Source of the DNA: Nostoc cf. commune SO-36
GTDB taxonomy: Bacteria; Cyanobacteriota; Cyanobacteriia; Cyanobacteriales; Nostocaceae
Direction of reading: 5' to 3'
NCBI RefSeq assembly: GCF_023734775.1
Contig: NZ_AP025732.1
Location: 434,001 to 498,000 of the forward strand
DNA: 64,000 nt
The notes under the pieces are model-generated. The model made no database searches. It worked only from the letters and a program-made list of their open reading frames with translations, and was not told where the DNA came from. The translations under genes and the position numbers were made by a program. Below are positions 63,731 to 64,000 of the stretch, one piece after another (position 1 is the first letter of the stretch; every line of letters begins with the position of its first letter).

Positions 63731-64000
63731 ATGCTTCAGTTTCAACCTCCTGGCTTTGGACATAAAGTCATCCATACATCCTTGGGGGCAATGGTCTACT
63801 ATACCCAAACGCATGCACCTTGGGCAATTGGTGACACTGAAGATTTACCCCCACTACTGTTTCTCCATAACTTTGGTGGTGGGGCATCTGCCTATGAATG
63901 GTCTAAAGTTTACCCAGCATTTGCTTCTGATTACCATATTTTAGCCCCCGATCTCATCGGCTGGGGAGAATCGGCCCATCCAGTCCGGGATTATCAAATT
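63731..64000 (+). CDS. Alpha/beta-fold hydrolase (5' part, runs off window)
   Basis: 90 residues visible from ATG 63731 to the window edge. MLQFQPPGFGHKVIHTSLGA, then PPLLFLHNFGGGASAYEWSK (oxyanion-hole region, HN instead of HG) and YHILAPDLIGWGESAHPVRD identify an alpha/beta hydrolase like the one at the start of the window. The nucleophile lies beyond the edge. Confidence 0.8.
   Translation, partial: MLQFQPPGFGHKVIHTSLGAMVYYTQTHAPWAIGDTEDLPPLLFLHNFGGGASAYEWSKVYPAFASDYHILAPDLIGWGESAHPVRDYQI

Overview
The window is chromosomal DNA from a filamentous Nostoc-type cyanobacterium. The evidence is the abundance of the HIP1 octamer GCGATCGC, the photosystem II lipoprotein PsbQ (CyanoQ), the CemA-like proton-extrusion protein PxcA, a phytochrome with its Rcp-type regulator, a PEP-CTERM protein, many cyanobacteria-only families (DUF3386, DUF29, DUF4332), heptamer repeats, and a dense load of small palindromic repeats between genes. 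No rRNA, tRNA or CRISPR array was recognised.

Layout. 0-8 kb: alpha/beta hydrolase, ThiO-like oxidase, psbQ, a PhzF-family gene abutting an insertion-sequence end, DUF29, an AT-rich membrane protein and a DUF4332 protein. 8-13 kb: a TetR regulator divergent from a catalytic/non-catalytic M16 peptidase pair, then a parDE toxin-antitoxin locus split by a small transposable element. 13-18 kb: phytochrome, response regulator and a frameshifted receiver-GAF-histidine kinase. 18-23 kb: a 21-bp tandem array followed by a diversity-generating retroelement (DGR): EACC1-like protein, caspase-FGE target with its variable repeat (VR), avd, a frameshifted reverse transcriptase and the template repeat (TR). 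23-30 kb: cobalamin riboswitch with a DUF1636 ferredoxin and cobK, an inositol-monophosphatase-like protein, a panE-like gene, a second 21-bp array, an amino-acid ABC transporter, a MazEF-type module and an FMN reductase. 31-45 kb: a 1-kb repeat-rich gap, retropepsin-like protease, miaB, peptidoglycan hydrolases, mnmG, a VanY-like peptidase, a NYN/OST-HTH protein and an EVE protein. 45-64 kb: subtilase, thioredoxin-like protein, pxcA, PPK2, a cheB remnant, miaE, PEP-CTERM protein, PhoX-like protein, comF, cobS, a GAF-LuxR regulator, DUF3386, a HugZ-like protein, and an alpha/beta hydrolase running off the end.

The most interesting system is the DGR at 18.6-22.8 kb. VR (20823-20949) and TR (22632-22758) align without gaps over 127 bp; 14 of 16 differences fall at TR adenines, the signature of adenine-directed mutagenic retrohoming. 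The diversified residues lie in the C-type-lectin-like FGE fold of a protein whose N-terminus is a caspase-like protease, so the retroelement appears to tune what a putative self-destruct or conflict effector recognises. The RT carries three +1 frameshifts as read here, so it is either dying or mis-assembled.

Second is a MITE-like family of 146-191 bp with 18-bp terminal inverted repeats and, in two of three copies, perfect 10-bp target duplications. One copy landed exactly in the stop/start overlap of parD and parE, and its target duplication rebuilt both the parD stop and the parE start.
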